Source: an uncultured Bacilli bacterium (GTDB lineage Bacteria; Bacillota_I; Bacilli_A; RF39; UBA660). From it: a stretch of DNA of 49,726 nucleotides. Made by a program: the position numbers and the translations under genes. Location of the stretch: assembly GCA_947629025.1 (NCBI GenBank), contig CANRCC010000010.1:1-49726 (forward strand), read 5' to 3'. Of this stretch, positions 1 to 9,821 are shown one piece after another. The notes below the pieces were generated by a model. It was given only the letters and a program-made list of their open reading frames with translations, made no database searches and had not been told where the DNA came from. The stretch's first letter is position 1. The number at the start of each line of letters is the position of its first letter.

Positions 1-300
1 AAAGATAAGGCGGTCGAAAAATATATGAAAGAGTTAGATAGATTAAATGAAGATCCAGAATTTAGAGAATATATGAGTTATGAAGAAGACCAAAGGAAGA
101 TATTAAACTCAAGATTAAAGAAAGCAGAAGAAGATGGAATAGAAAAAGGAATAAAAGAAGGTATCAATGAAGGAATTAAAGAGGGTACTGAAAAAGAAAG
201 ATTACAAATATTACAAAATATGCTTAAGGATAACTTAGATATAAATCTAATTTCAAAATATACAGGCTTATCAATAGATGAAATTGAATCATTAAAATGA
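1..300 (+). CDS. C-terminal part of Rpn/PD-(D/E)XK transposase-family protein (partial)
   Basis: The reading frame is open from base 1, so the gene starts outside the window and the ATG at 25 is probably internal. What remains is a charged helical tail: residues rich in Glu/Lys with repeated short G-I-K-E-G units, then a small helical end (LISKYTGLSIDEIESLK). This layout is typical of the C-terminus of Rpn-type proteins (PD-(D/E)XK nuclease family transposases), in which a nuclease domain is followed by an E/K/G-rich linker and a short helix-turn-helix-like end. The nuclease core cannot be seen, so the family call rests on the tail alone. It ends with TGA, which supports use of the standard code. 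Confidence 0.6.
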   Translation, partial: KDKAVEKYMKELDRLNEDPEFREYMSYEEDQRKILNSRLKKAEEDGIEKGIKEGINEGIKEGTEKERLQILQNMLKDNLDINLISKYTGLSIDEIESLK

Positions 301-341
301 TTCTTTTTATTTTCTTTACAATCAACAAAGTGTAAAATACC

Positions 342-371
342 TTGAATTTAAAGAAAAAAATATGATATAAT
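342..371 (+). promoter_or_regulatory. Promoter of parE-parC
   Basis: TTGAAT at 342-347 and TATAAT at 366-371 are separated by 18 bp, 33 bp upstream of the parE start. An AGGAG-type RBS follows just before the ATG. Confidence 0.55.
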
Positions 372-404
372 ATGCAATAGTGGAAAGTAAAGGAGATTGT
401 AGCA

Positions 405-2306
405 ATGAAGGAATATAATGAGAAGTCGATAAAAGTCTTAGAGGGCCTAGAAGCAGTAAGAAAAAGACCAGGTATGTATATTGGATCAACAGATAAAAGA
501 GGACTTCATCATTTAGTATGGGAAATAGTAGATAATTCTATAGATGAGGTAATGAATGGGTATGGTAAAAATATAAAAATAATACTTCATTCAGATGGTT
601 CTATTAGTGTTTCTGATGATGGAAGAGGTGTTCCTGTTGGAAAACATGAAACTGGAAAAAGCACAGTTGAAGTAATATATACAATCCTTCATGCAGGTGG
701 AAAATTTGAAGAAGGAAACTATAAAGTATCAGGTGGACTTCATGGTGTAGGAGCATCTGTAGTTAATGCTTTATCAAAGTGGATGATAGTAACATCTAAA
801 AGAGATGGCGCAGAGTACACAATAAGTTTTAAAAATGGTGGGCAATTAGATAGTGATTTAAAAAAAGTAGGCCCAACTAGTAAAACAGGAACAACAGTTA
901 GATTTATGCCAGATGATACAATATTTTCAAGTGTTAATTTTTCATTTACAACTATATGTGAAAGAATGCAAGAATCAGCATTTTTACTTAAAGGCTTAAC
1001 TGTAGAAGTAATAGATGAAGAAGATAAAAAACAAGTTAAGTATCATTATGAAAATGGTATTAAATCATTTGCAGAATATATGAATGAGGGAAAAAATACA
1101 ATTCATAATGTACTTCATTTTACTGGAGAAAAAGAAAAAATTGAAGTTGAAATAGCACTTCAATATACAGATACATATAATGAAAGTATTATTTCATTTG
1201 TTAACAATGTTAAAACAGCAGATGGTGGTTCACATGAAGTGGGATTTAAAACTGCTTTAACTAAAGTATTTAACGAATATGCAAAAACAAATGGATATTT
1301 AAAAAGTAAAGATAAAAATTTTGATGGTTCTGATGTAAGAGAGGGCTTAACTGCAGTTATTTCGCTTAGAATACCAGAAGCATTACTTCAATTTGAGGGA
1401 CAAACTAAAGGTAAATTAGGTACTCCAATAGCAAAAACTGTTGTTGAAAATATTGTTACAGAAAAATTAGGATATTATTTAGAAGAAAATAAAGAAACTG
1501 CAGTAGCAATTATAAATAAAGCATTAAAAGGAAAAGCAGCAAGAGAAGCAGCAAGAAAAGCAAGAGATGAAGCAAGAAAAGAAAAAGGTACAAAGAAAGA
1601 AAAAAATATAAGCGATAAATTAGCGCCTGCACAGAAAAAAGACCCAACTAAAAATGAATTATTTATAGTTGAGGGTGATTCTGCTGGTGGATCTGCTAAA
1701 ACTGGTAGAGATAGACGTTATCAAGCAATACTTCCTTTAAGAGGTAAAGTACTTAATACTGAAAAAGCTAAAATAGAAGATGCATATAAAAATGCTGAAA
1801 TAAATACATTAATATATACAATAGGGGCAGGAGTAGGTACTGATTTTGATGTAAAAGATTGTAATTACGATAAAATAATAATAATGACAGATGCGGATGT
1901 TGATGGTTCTCATATCCAAGTTCTTCTAATAACATTCTTTTATAGATATATGAGACCTTTAATAGAAGAAGGAAAACTTTATATTGCAACGCCCCCTTTA
2001 TATAAAATTGAATTTAGTAAGAATGAGATAGTTTATGCATATAATGATGATGAATTAAGAGAATATACAAAAGATAAAAAACCAATTGAAGTACAAAGAT
2101 ATAAAGGTTTAGGAGAAATGGATGCAGATCAATTATGGGATACTACAATGAATCCTGATGAAAGACTTTTAATTAGAGTAAAAATTACAGATGCTGCCCT
2201 TGCAGAAAAGAGAGTCTCAGTGCTTATGGGTGATAGTGTTGAACCAAGAAAAGAATGGATTGAAGAAAATGTTGAGTTTTCTTTAGAAGATAATTATGAA
2301 ATATAA
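405..2306 (+). CDS. parE: DNA topoisomerase IV subunit B (ParE)
   Basis: ATPase subunit of topoisomerase IV, which decatenates daughter chromosomes together with ParC. The N-terminal GHKL ATPase domain shows VDNSIDE at residues 42-48 and the DDGRGVPV and GGLHGVGASVVNAL motifs. The TOPRIM domain has EGDSAGGSAK near residue 422 and DADVDGSHI near residue 494. The QTKGKLGT motif is of ParE rather than GyrB type. Length (633 residues) is normal. A basic Ala/Arg/Lys-rich stretch (about residues 380-405) matches the usual linker. parC follows after 16 bp, the standard Firmicutes pairing, so parE and parC are probably one transcript from the promoter at 342. Confidence 0.96.
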   Translation: MKEYNEKSIKVLEGLEAVRKRPGMYIGSTDKRGLHHLVWEIVDNSIDEVMNGYGKNIKIILHSDGSISVSDDGRGVPVGKHETGKSTVEVIYTILHAGGKFEEGNYKVSGGLHGVGASVVNALSKWMIVTSKRDGAEYTISFKNGGQLDSDLKKVGPTSKTGTTVRFMPDDTIFSSVNFSFTTICERMQESAFLLKGLTVEVIDEEDKKQVKYHYENGIKSFAEYMNEGKNTIHNVLHFTGEKEKIEVEIALQYTDTYNESIISFVNNVKTADGGSHEVGFKTALTKVFNEYAKTNGYLKSKDKNFDGSDVREGLTAVISLRIPEALLQFEGQTKGKLGTPIAKTVVENIVTEKLGYYLEENKETAVAIINKALKGKAAREAARKARDEARKEKGTKKEKNISDKLAPAQKKDPTKNELFIVEGDSAGGSAKTGRDRRYQAILPLRGKVLNTEKAKIEDAYKNAEINTLIYTIGAGVGTDFDVKDCNYDKIIIMTDADVDGSHIQVLLITFFYRYMRPLIEEGKLYIATPPLYKIEFSKNEIVYAYNDDELREYTKDKKPIEVQRYKGLGEMDADQLWDTTMNPDERLLIRVKITDAALAEKRVSVLMGDSVEPRKEWIEENVEFSLEDNYEI

Positions 2307-2322
2307 GAAGTAGGTGAAATAT

Positions 2323-4869
2323 ATGGCAAAGAAAAGTGAAAGTAGTAATATAGTTCAAAAGATACATGATTATTCCCTAGAAGAAATAATGGGAGATAGA
2401 TTTGCTTCTTATTGTAAAGAAATAATTCAAGATAGAGCACTTCCTGATGTTAGGGATGGACTAAAACCTGTTCAAAGAAGAATACTATATGGAATGTATG
2501 AAAGTAAAAATACTTATGATAAGAAATATCGTAAAAGTGCAAAAGCAGTTGGAGAAATAATGGGTAATTACCATCCACATGGTGATTCATCTATATACGA
2601 TGCGATGGTTAGAATGAGTCAATATTGGAAATTAATGACTCCATATATTGATATGCATGGTAACAATGGTTCTATGGATGGTGATTCTGCAGCTGCGATG
2701 CGTTATACTGAGGCAAGACTTTCTAAAATTAGTAATGAATTATTAAAAGATATAGAAAAAGGAACAGTTAATATGGCTCCTAACTATGATGATACTAGAG
2801 TTGAGCCTACAGTACTTCCTTGTAGATTTCCAAATCTTTTAGTTAATGGATCAACAGGAATAAGCGCAGGATATGCTACTAATATTCCACCACATAATTT
2901 AGGTGAAATAATAGATGCTACTATAAAAAGAATAGAAAAACCAAATTGTTCATTTGAAGAAATATTTGATATTGTAAAAGGACCAGATTTCCCAACTGGT
3001 GGAATTGTAGAAGGCAAAAAAAATATTGAAGAAGCATATAAAACTGGTAAAGGTAAAATAAATATTAAATGTAAATATGAGATAATTAAAGAAAAAAGCA
3101 CTCATCAAATAGTTATTACAGAAATACCATATGAAGTAAATAAAGCAAATTTAGTTAAGAAAATAAATGATATAAGAATAGAAAAGAAAATAGATGGTAT
3201 ACAAGAAGCAAGAGATGAAAGTGCAAGAGGAGATTTAAGAATCGTAATTGATTTAAAAAAAGATGCTAATAGTGATTTAATTATTAATTATTTATTAAAA
3301 AATACTGATATGCAAATATCATATAGTTTTAATATGATTGCTATTGTAAATAGAAGACCAAAACTAGTTGGAATAGTTGAAATATTAGATGCTTATATAG
3401 CACATCAAATAGATGTAGTAACAAGAAGAAGTAAATTTGACTTAAAACATGCTCAAACAAGAATGCATATTGTTGATGGATATTTAAAAGCAATGAGTAT
3501 ACTAGATGAGGTAATCGCATGTATTAGAAAAAGTAAAAATAGATTAGATGCAATAAATAATTTAGTAAATGAATTTGAATTTACTACAGAGCAAGCAACT
3601 GCAATTGTAGATATGAAACTTTATAGATTAACTAACACAGATGTAATCGCATTAGAAGAAGAAAAGAAAAAACTAGAAAAAATTATAGAATTCTTAAACT
3701 CAATTTTATCTGATAATAAAGTATTATTTAGACAAATGAAAAAAGAATTACTTGAAATAAAGAAAGAATATGCAAAAGAAAGACAAACAGTAATAAAAGA
3801 TGAAGTAACAGAAATTAAAATTGATGCTCAAGATATGATACAAAAAGAAGATGTAGTTGTTGTAGTAACGAAAGAAGGATATGTAAAAAGAGTATCTAAG
3901 AAAAGTTATGCATCATCAAATACTGAAGAAACAAATCTAAAAGAAAATGACTACATAATAGGATTATATGAATTAAATACACTTGATACAATATTACTAT
4001 TTACTGATTTAGGAAATTATTTATATGTACCGGTCTATGAATTACCTGATTTAAAATGGAAAGATTTAGGTAAACATATAAGCAATATAATAACTATTAA
4101 ATCAGAAGAAAATATAATTAAATGTATACCAGTAACTAATTTTGAAAATAGTATAGTAACTATATTTACAAAAAATGGTATGATTAAAAGAACTGATATA
4201 TCAGAATTTAAACTTCAAAGATATTCTAAAGCAGTATCTTGTATAAAACTAAAAGATGATGATAAAGTTGTTAGTGTATCAAATTCAAAAGAAAAAGAAA
4301 TATTAATTTCAACTCATAATGGATATGGACTTTGGTATGGCATAAGTGAAGTACCAGTAACAGGAATTAAATCTTCAGGAGTTAAATCAATTAATTTAAA
4401 AGATGATTATGTAGTATCTGGTAATATATTTAGTTTAAATGATGAATATATTGTTGTATTTACAGATAAAATGACTGCAAAAAGAGTAAAAATAGAAGAT
4501 ATGGAAAAATCTTCAAGAGCAAGAAGAGGACTATTATTAATTAGAGAGGTTAAAACAAATCCATATAAAATACTAAACACTTTTGTAATTAATAGTAAAG
4601 AATCAATAGGATTTATATGTAATGAACAAATAAATACAATTAAAAGTACAGAAATACCAATTAGTGATAGATATTCAACAGGATCTACTATATCAAAAAA
4701 GAAAATAAAAGATGTTTTTGAAGTAAAAGAATTCTTAAGTAAAGAAGAACTACAAAAAGAAGAAGATATAGAAGTATTAGATGAAGCACAAAAAAAAGAT
4801 GTATCATTAAAAGAAATAGATGATAAAATTATGACAATTGATGATTTTCTAGATGATTTTATGATATAA
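2323..4869 (+). CDS. parC: DNA topoisomerase IV subunit A (ParC)
   Basis: DNA-cleaving subunit of topoisomerase IV. The breakage-reunion domain is near the N-terminus: [19 protein letters not shown], then [15 protein letters not shown], and [10 protein letters not shown] with the catalytic tyrosine near residue 128. The quinolone-region serine (about residue 90) is intact and the usual acidic position four residues on is Asp. The C-terminal beta-pinwheel repeats run from about residue 500 to 800, and the tail is acidic (IDDFLDDFM). I chose ATG 2323 over an in-frame GTG at 2314 because AGGTGA lies at a good distance from the ATG. It follows parE directly. GyrA is the alternative, but the [11 protein letters not shown] region and the parE partner favour ParC. 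Confidence 0.96.
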   Translation: MAKKSESSNIVQKIHDYSLEEIMGDRFASYCKEIIQDRALPDVRDGLKPVQRRILYGMYESKNTYDKKYRKSAKAVGEIMGNYHPHGDSSIYDAMVRMSQYWKLMTPYIDMHGNNGSMDGDSAAAMRYTEARLSKISNELLKDIEKGTVNMAPNYDDTRVEPTVLPCRFPNLLVNGSTGISAGYATNIPPHNLGEIIDATIKRIEKPNCSFEEIFDIVKGPDFPTGGIVEGKKNIEEAYKTGKGKINIKCKYEIIKEKSTHQIVITEIPYEVNKANLVKKINDIRIEKKIDGIQEARDESARGDLRIVIDLKKDANSDLIINYLLKNTDMQISYSFNMIAIVNRRPKLVGIVEILDAYIAHQIDVVTRRSKFDLKHAQTRMHIVDGYLKAMSILDEVIACIRKSKNRLDAINNLVNEFEFTTEQATAIVDMKLYRLTNTDVIALEEEKKKLEKIIEFLNSILSDNKVLFRQMKKELLEIKKEYAKERQTVIKDEVTEIKIDAQDMIQKEDVVVVVTKEGYVKRVSKKSYASSNTEETNLKENDYIIGLYELNTLDTILLFTDLGNYLYVPVYELPDLKWKDLGKHISNIITIKSEENIIKCIPVTNFENSIVTIFTKNGMIKRTDISEFKLQRYSKAVSCIKLKDDDKVVSVSNSKEKEILISTHNGYGLWYGISEVPVTGIKSSGVKSINLKDDYVVSGNIFSLNDEYIVVFTDKMTAKRVKIEDMEKSSRARRGLLLIREVKTNPYKILNTFVINSKESIGFICNEQINTIKSTEIPISDRYSTGSTISKKKIKDVFEVKEFLSKEELQKEEDIEVLDEAQKKDVSLKEIDDKIMTIDDFLDDFMI

Positions 4870-4889
4870 TGTTTTAAAGGAGGTATAGT

Positions 4890-4970
4890 ATGGCTGCAGT
4901 TATAGGTGCTATTGTAGGTGTTATAGTAGCAATAATATTAGTAAGTAAAATAAAATCAAGTAAAAAATAA
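4890..4970 (+). CDS. 26-residue hydrophobic membrane microprotein
   Basis: A short open frame begins 20 bp after parC and is preceded by a strong AAAGGAGG ribosome binding site. The product is one glycine-containing hydrophobic helix (AAVIGAIVGVIVAIILV) followed by a basic end (KIKSSKK), so a single membrane span with a positively charged tail is likely. The next gene (a lipoprotein) starts 19 bp later, so it may be co-transcribed. I do not recognise the peptide. The strong RBS and compact spacing are the main reasons to think it is translated. It could be a small membrane regulator or a type I toxin-like peptide, but no antitoxin RNA was identified. Confidence 0.55.
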   Translation: MAAVIGAIVGVIVAIILVSKIKSSKK

Positions 4971-4989
4971 TTGTTAATAGGAGTTAAAC

Positions 4990-5538
4990 ATGAAAAAAAT
5001 AGTAAAAATATTTATATGTATGCTTTTTGCGCTAATTATAGTAACAGGTTGTACAAAAAAAGATGATTCAAATATTTCAAAATCAAAATCAAAAGGAAAA
5101 TGTGATGTATTTGAGTGCATTAAGAAAATCAAAACTAATAATACACTTGAAGAAGTTAATGAAATAATTGGATTTGATGGAGAATATATTGGAAAAGAAG
5201 CAAAAGTTTATTACTGGCAATTAACAGATGATACAGGTGTTCAAGTTCAATTCTTTGATTCTGGTAATTGTAGAATTGATATAGATTATAAAAATCAGAC
5301 AATTGCAAATAAAAAGAATGATTTTTCAAAATTTGATCAAATAAAGAAAAAACTTAATAAAGGTGAATCATTAAAATATGATGAATTTGTTAAAATAATT
5401 GGTGGAGTAGAAGGAACATTAGATTCTAAATATGAAGGTACATTAAGTTATTATTGGGTTAATAAAGATGGTGGATATTTAACTGCACAATTTGATTCAG
5501 AAACATTAGAATGTAAAGTTGCATCTGGGATGTTTTAA
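4990..5538 (+). CDS. Secreted lipoprotein with two BLIP/SmpA-like repeats
   Basis: A 182-residue protein with a lipoprotein signal peptide: Lys-rich start, hydrophobic core, and lipobox VTGC with the cysteine near residue 21. The mature part has two similar halves. Each starts with a helical stretch (KIKTNNTLEEVNEIIG and KLNKGESLKYDEFVKIIGG) followed by a beta-rich part with Y-Y-W (VYYWQLTDDTG and LSYYWVNKDGG). That helix-helix-beta repeat resembles the SmpA/BLIP-like (DUF3862-type) fold found in many Firmicutes lipoproteins. The family call is by pattern only. It would be anchored on the outer face of the membrane. A terminator overlaps its stop codon. Confidence 0.75.
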   Translation: MKKIVKIFICMLFALIIVTGCTKKDDSNISKSKSKGKCDVFECIKKIKTNNTLEEVNEIIGFDGEYIGKEAKVYYWQLTDDTGVQVQFFDSGNCRIDIDYKNQTIANKKNDFSKFDQIKKKLNKGESLKYDEFVKIIGGVEGTLDSKYEGTLSYYWVNKDGGYLTAQFDSETLECKVASGMF

Positions 5539-5565
5539 AAATTAAGTTTTATGCTTAATTTTTTT
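5537..5565 (+). terminator. Rho-independent terminator after the lipoprotein
   Basis: AAATTAAG and CTTAATTT arms enclose a short loop and run into a T tract. The stem starts at the lipoprotein stop codon. Confidence 0.7.
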
Positions 5566-5569
5566 AATG

Positions 5570-5634
5570 CAACTAATTTTATACAAAAAGATACCAATAA
5601 TATATAGCGCAACTTATTATATTTATAATATAAT
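5570..5634 (+). promoter_or_regulatory. Promoter with two CAACT half-sites for XRE regulator
   Basis: CAACT occurs at 5570-5574 and again at 5610-5614, exactly 40 bp apart. A TATAAT box lies at 5629-5634, about 20 bp before the XRE gene start. The same pentamer precedes the other two XRE-membrane genes of the window (27317/27337 and 29010), which suggests an autoregulatory operator half-site. Confidence 0.4.
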
Positions 5635-5653
5635 TTCGGTAGAGGTGATAATT

Positions 5654-7018
5654 ATGAAATTTTGTGATAAGTTATCTAAAATAAGAAAAGATAACAATTT
5701 AAGCCAAGAACAATTAGCAGATAAAATGAATGTATCAAGGCAAGCAGTATCTAAATGGGAATCAGGAGTATCTTATCCTGATATGGATAAAATACTTAAT
5801 ATGTGCAAAATACTAAATTGTAATTTAGAAGATTTATTAGATGATGGAGTTATTGGAAATTCAAAAGTAAATAATAAAATTAATATTAATGAATACATAA
5901 ATGAATTTTTAAATTTTATAACTAAAATATATAATATGTTTTGGAGTATGAATTTTAAAGAAAAAATTAAATGTATATTAGAAATGTTTATTATTTTTAT
6001 AATATTACTTATATTTGGTACGATAGCATATTCTATAATATATGAAATAATATTTGTTAATATATTTAATATTCCAGTTATAGGTTTTATAATTGAGAAA
6101 ATAATTGATCCACTTACTATAATTCTATTAATAATACTTGGTATTATAATTCTTATCCATTTATTTAAAATAAGATATTTAGACTATTTTGTTACAATTG
6201 AAGATAATAATGCAGATACTAAAAAAACTGAAGAGGCCATAAAAGATGAAAAAATAATTGATCATAAGAAATATATAGTAGAAAGACCAAAAGAAAAAAT
6301 TATTATAAGAGACCCAAAACATTCAGCATTTAATTTTATTAATTTACTTGGTAAGATAATAATGTATATAATTAAATTATTTGTATTAATGTTTATATTA
6401 CCAGTTGTAATTATAACAATATTTATGATTGCTTTACTTGCTATATCATTTGTATTTACAAAATATGGAATAATGTTTTTGTTTATAGCAATTACAATAT
6501 TAGGTTGTATACTAATTAGTTATGTAATAATAAATTTTGCATATAACTTTATATTTAATAGAAAAAGTAAATTTAAACTATCATTTGTAATTTTAATAGT
6601 AGGTTTAACATTAATTGGAGTTGGTTCTGGACTTACAGCTATTAATTTTATGGAATATGATGTTAAAAATATTAGTGAAGATAAATTAAATGTAACTGAT
6701 AAAGAAATAAAGATGGAAAATAATATAGTAATTTCTGATACAATAGATGCTAATTACATTATTGATAATTCATTAAGTAATATTAAATTTAAAATAAAAT
6801 ATGCAAAAGGTTTTAATCCTGTTATATATTCTATAAAACTTGATGAATATAAAATATATCATTTAGATTATGATTTTGATATGTTTGATGCATATAAAGA
6901 GTTCAAAAATGATTTGAAAAATCATAAAATAACTAATTTTGATAGTAAAATGCAGGTAGATATTTATATTTCTCAAGACAATTATAATATTCTAAAACAA
7001 AATGAAGCAAATTATTAA
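5654..7018 (+). CDS. XRE-family regulator fused to multi-pass membrane domain
   Basis: The N-terminal helix-turn-helix spans about residues 1-60 (SQEQLADKMNVSRQAVSKWESG), the usual XRE/Cro-like form. A short linker leads to several hydrophobic segments in pairs: two before about residue 170, two around 240-290, one near 310, then an extracellular-looking C-terminal part of about 110 residues. The start at 5654 has a good GAGGTGATA RBS. An in-frame ATG further upstream has none and would place the HTH unusually far from the start. The fusion suggests a membrane-anchored regulator that senses envelope or extracellular signals. Targets are unknown; two similar proteins occur at 27379 and 29078. 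Confidence 0.85.
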   Translation: MKFCDKLSKIRKDNNLSQEQLADKMNVSRQAVSKWESGVSYPDMDKILNMCKILNCNLEDLLDDGVIGNSKVNNKININEYINEFLNFITKIYNMFWSMNFKEKIKCILEMFIIFIILLIFGTIAYSIIYEIIFVNIFNIPVIGFIIEKIIDPLTIILLIILGIIILIHLFKIRYLDYFVTIEDNNADTKKTEEAIKDEKIIDHKKYIVERPKEKIIIRDPKHSAFNFINLLGKIIMYIIKLFVLMFILPVVIITIFMIALLAISFVFTKYGIMFLFIAITILGCILISYVIINFAYNFIFNRKSKFKLSFVILIVGLTLIGVGSGLTAINFMEYDVKNISEDKLNVTDKEIKMENNIVISDTIDANYIIDNSLSNIKFKIKYAKGFNPVIYSIKLDEYKIYHLDYDFDMFDAYKEFKNDLKNHKITNFDSKMQVDIYISQDNYNILKQNEANY

Positions 7019-7030
7019 AATTTGCTTTTT
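7006..7030 (+). terminator. Terminator after XRE-membrane gene
   Basis: AAGCAAAT at 7006-7013 pairs with ATTTGCTT at 7020-7027 and is followed by T residues. The stem overlaps the stop codon. Confidence 0.75.
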
Positions 7031-7057
7031 TATTTACAAAACATACATAAAAAATGA

Positions 7058-7086
7058 TTGACTAACATAAATATAACAAGTATAAT
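7058..7086 (+). promoter_or_regulatory. Promoter of lemA
   Basis: TTGACT at 7058-7063 and TATAAT at 7081-7086, spaced 17 bp, followed by AAGGAG before the lemA start. Confidence 0.65.
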
Positions 7087-7107
7087 TAATCGTAAGGAGA
7101 TGATAAT

Positions 7108-7653
7108 ATGGTATGGATTATAGTTGGTGTAATTGTACTAATTATTTTATGGGTAATTTGTGTACAAAATTCACTAGTAAGAAAAAGAATGGTTGCAGAA
7201 AATGCTTTTTCTGATATTGACGTTCAATTAGTAAAAAGATATGATCTTATTCCTAATATAGTTAATACAGTAAAAGGTTATGCAAAACATGAAAAAGAAA
7301 CTTTAGAAGGAGTTATTAATGCTAGAAATAAAGCAGTTAGTGCTGAGGGTGTAAATGCTAAAATAGATGCAGATAATCAGCTTACAAGTGCTATTAGTAA
7401 ACTATTTGCTTTAACTGAAAGTTATCCAGATTTAAAAGCAAATGAAAATTTCTTAAATCTTCAATCAGATTTAAAAAATGTTGAAACTGAATTAGCAGGT
7501 GCAAGAAAATATTATAATGTAGCAGCAAGAAAATATAATTTTGCACAAGCAGTAATTCCTAATTTTATTGTTGCCAAAATATTTGGTCATAAACCTATGG
7601 AAATGTTTACTGCAGAAGAAGATCAAAGAAAAAACGTTAAAGTAGAATTCTAA
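7108..7653 (+). CDS. lemA: LemA family membrane protein
   Basis: A 181-residue protein of normal LemA length. One N-terminal transmembrane helix (about residues 3-20) is followed by a helical domain with the family hallmarks: VKRYDLIPNIVNTVKGYAKHE near residues 46-66, then VINARNKAV and LFALTESYPDLKANENFL, and YNVAARKYN plus the C-terminal EDQRKNVKVEF. The N-terminus is outside and the coiled-coil domain faces the membrane interface. Function is not settled in bacteria. It stands 13 bp ahead of a DUF2207 gene, the partner it commonly has in Firmicutes, so the two probably act together in the envelope. Confidence 0.93.
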   Translation: MVWIIVGVIVLIILWVICVQNSLVRKRMVAENAFSDIDVQLVKRYDLIPNIVNTVKGYAKHEKETLEGVINARNKAVSAEGVNAKIDADNQLTSAISKLFALTESYPDLKANENFLNLQSDLKNVETELAGARKYYNVAARKYNFAQAVIPNFIVAKIFGHKPMEMFTAEEDQRKNVKVEF

Positions 7654-7666
7654 TTAGGAGGAAGAT

Positions 7667-9406
7667 ATGAAAAAGAATTATATTAAAATATTTTTTATAT
7701 CTTTTTTTATATTTTTAATCTGTCCATTTAATGCAAAAGCAGATAATGGATATGTAATTAAAAACTATAATGTAGATATAAAAGTAAATGAAAATAATGT
7801 ACTAAATATAAAAGAAACTATAGATGTTAACTTTATACTAGAAAGTCATGGTATATACGAATATATAGCATTAGTTAATAATTTTAACCGTGATGATTTT
7901 GATACAAAGACAAAGGCAAAAGTTTCTAACTTAAAAATTAATGAAAAATATACTACATCTAAATCTGATGGAATACTAAAATTAACGATTGGTGATCCAG
8001 ATAAAACAATAATAGGTGAAAAACAATATATAATTGAGTATGATTATGATTATGGTGATGATAATATAGAAAAGTATGATGAATTATATCACAATATTAT
8101 TAGTAATAAATGGACTACTAGCATACAAAATGTAAATTTTAAAATACAAATGCCAAAAAAGTTTGATACATCTTTAATTAACTTTACTGTTGGTTATTAT
8201 GGGTCAACATATTATGAAGATGTTATATATAATATAGATGGTAATACAATTGAGGGAACAATAAATAAAAATTTATCAGGTAATGCATTAAATCAAGGTG
8301 AAGGACTAACAGTTAGAATAGAACTTCCAGAGGGATATTTTAGTGGAGAAAGAAAAGTATTTGATCCTACATTTTTAATTATTCATGGAGAAATAATACT
8401 AACATCACTTCTTATTATATTTGGAATAATAATATTTAAAAAATATAGTTATTATAAAAAAGATTTGCTTGTAGTAGAGTATACAGTTCCAGATAATTTA
8501 ACTCCAGCAGAAATAGGATATTTATATGATGGTAAAACAAAAAATGAACAAATAGTTTCTTTAATTACATATTTAGCAAATAAAGGGTATTTAAAAATAA
8601 TAGATGAGGGAAAAAAGAATTTCTCATTTCAAAAACTAAAAGATATAAGCCCAAAGGAACCACAATATGTAAAAACTACATTTAATGGCTTATTTGCAAA
8701 TGCAAATAAAGATGGTATTGTAAAAAAATCTTCTTTAGTTGATAAATTTTATAAAACACTAAATACAGCTTTAGTTAAATTATCAAATACGCATAAGATA
8801 TACGATAATTCTCATGCATGGGCAGGAATATTTTATGGTGTAATGATTATAATTCCAAAATTACTTGATTTACTATTAAGAAATCAAACAACATATAGAC
8901 TTTACTATTATTATAGTGAACAAAGTTACATATTTAGTTTAATTACAGTAATATGCGCTATTATGGGTATAATATTTATGATTTTTAATAAAAAAAGATC
9001 AGAAGAAGCAACTAAATATTATAATAAAGCTAGAGGCTTTAAACATTATATTGAAGAAGTTGAAAAAGATAAAATAGAAGAATTAGTTTTAGAAAATCCA
9101 AATTATTTTTATGATATACTTCCATATGCATATGTACTTGGTGTATCAAGTAAATGGACTAAAAAATTTGAATCAATTACACTTGAACCACCAACTTGGT
9201 ATGCAGGTAATGTATATTCTATGACTACAGGAATGTTTGATGTAAATACATTTAATAATTCTTTAACTAAAACAATAAATAGTGTAAGTACTACAATGAG
9301 TTCAAGACCTTATGAATCAAGTGGAACATCAGGAGGAGGTAGCTTCTCTGGTGGTGGAGGCTTCTCTGGTGGCGGAGGAGGCAGCATGGGCGGAGGCCGC
9401 TGGTAA
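7667..9406 (+). CDS. DUF2207 (predicted membrane protein) with Gly-rich tail
   Basis: A 579-residue membrane protein. It has a signal peptide (residues about 1-25, cleavage after AKA), an extracytoplasmic beta-rich DUF2207 domain to about residue 235, one membrane span (about 240-262), a cytoplasmic part with winged-helix-like LTPAEIGYLYDGKTKNEQIVSLITYLANKGYL in pieces, two more spans near 385-400 and 420-440, and a C-terminal tail of Gly/Ser runs ending in GGGRW. The layout is standard for DUF2207 proteins, whose role is unknown. It forms an operon with lemA. The tail is encoded by a stretch that is much richer in G and C than its surroundings. Confidence 0.88.
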   Translation: MKKNYIKIFFISFFIFLICPFNAKADNGYVIKNYNVDIKVNENNVLNIKETIDVNFILESHGIYEYIALVNNFNRDDFDTKTKAKVSNLKINEKYTTSKSDGILKLTIGDPDKTIIGEKQYIIEYDYDYGDDNIEKYDELYHNIISNKWTTSIQNVNFKIQMPKKFDTSLINFTVGYYGSTYYEDVIYNIDGNTIEGTINKNLSGNALNQGEGLTVRIELPEGYFSGERKVFDPTFLIIHGEIILTSLLIIFGIIIFKKYSYYKKDLLVVEYTVPDNLTPAEIGYLYDGKTKNEQIVSLITYLANKGYLKIIDEGKKNFSFQKLKDISPKEPQYVKTTFNGLFANANKDGIVKKSSLVDKFYKTLNTALVKLSNTHKIYDNSHAWAGIFYGVMIIIPKLLDLLLRNQTTYRLYYYYSEQSYIFSLITVICAIMGIIFMIFNKKRSEEATKYYNKARGFKHYIEEVEKDKIEELVLENPNYFYDILPYAYVLGVSSKWTKKFESITLEPPTWYAGNVYSMTTGMFDVNTFNNSLTKTINSVSTTMSSRPYESSGTSGGGSFSGGGGFSGGGGGSMGGGRW

Positions 9407-9458
9407 AAATAAAGTAAATTTTATTATAAATTAGGCATATATTATTGTAGGTGGTAAT

Positions 9459-9821
9459 ATGTCTAAAAAGGAAGATTTTAAATTGTTTGTAAAAGGGCAT
9501 CCAGAACTTATAAAATTTGTTAAATCAAATGAGATGTCATGGCAAAAATTTTATGAAGTATACGATATATATGGAGATAATAACGAAGTATGGAATAAAT
9601 ATTTTAGTAAATTAGATGAAGAAGAAAAACCAAAGGAAAATTTTTCAGTTTCTGATTTAATTAATATGGTAAAAAACGTAGACTTAAATAGTGTTCAAAA
9701 AAATATAACAAATATAAGTAAAGCATTGGGATTAGTTCAATCATTAATTGCAAAAGATGATGTAAGTACATCTGAAAATACATATACACCAAGACCACTT
9801 TATAAGAAATTTGAAGATTAA
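9459..9821 (+). CDS. ylbD: YlbD-family protein
   Basis: The N-terminal signature KEDFKLFVKGHPELIKFVK and the following SWQKFYEVYDIYGD match the YlbD (putative coat protein) family of Bacilli. At 120 residues it is of usual size. In Bacillus it lies in the order ylbD-ylbE-ylbF-ylbG-ylbH, and here ylbE overlaps its stop codon by one base, ylbF follows, and rsmD (ylbH) comes next, which strongly supports the call. A spore-coat role is described for B. subtilis YlbD, but no other sporulation gene is visible here, so that role is not assumed. Confidence 0.82.
   Translation: MSKKEDFKLFVKGHPELIKFVKSNEMSWQKFYEVYDIYGDNNEVWNKYFSKLDEEEKPKENFSVSDLINMVKNVDLNSVQKNITNISKALGLVQSLIAKDDVSTSENTYTPRPLYKKFED

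Noticed and set aside
1768-1989. Open frame on the minus strand inside parE
   Set aside because: It lies wholly within the TOPRIM region of parE, has no RBS, and its hydrophobic Leu/Tyr-rich product is what AT-rich antisense sequence gives. The same applies to the other antisense frames inside clear genes.
5567-5653. Longer N-terminus for the first XRE-membrane protein
   Set aside because: The region contains the CAACT sites and the -10 box, and the HTH would start about 30 residues in without a conserved lead. ATG 5654 has a clear RBS.
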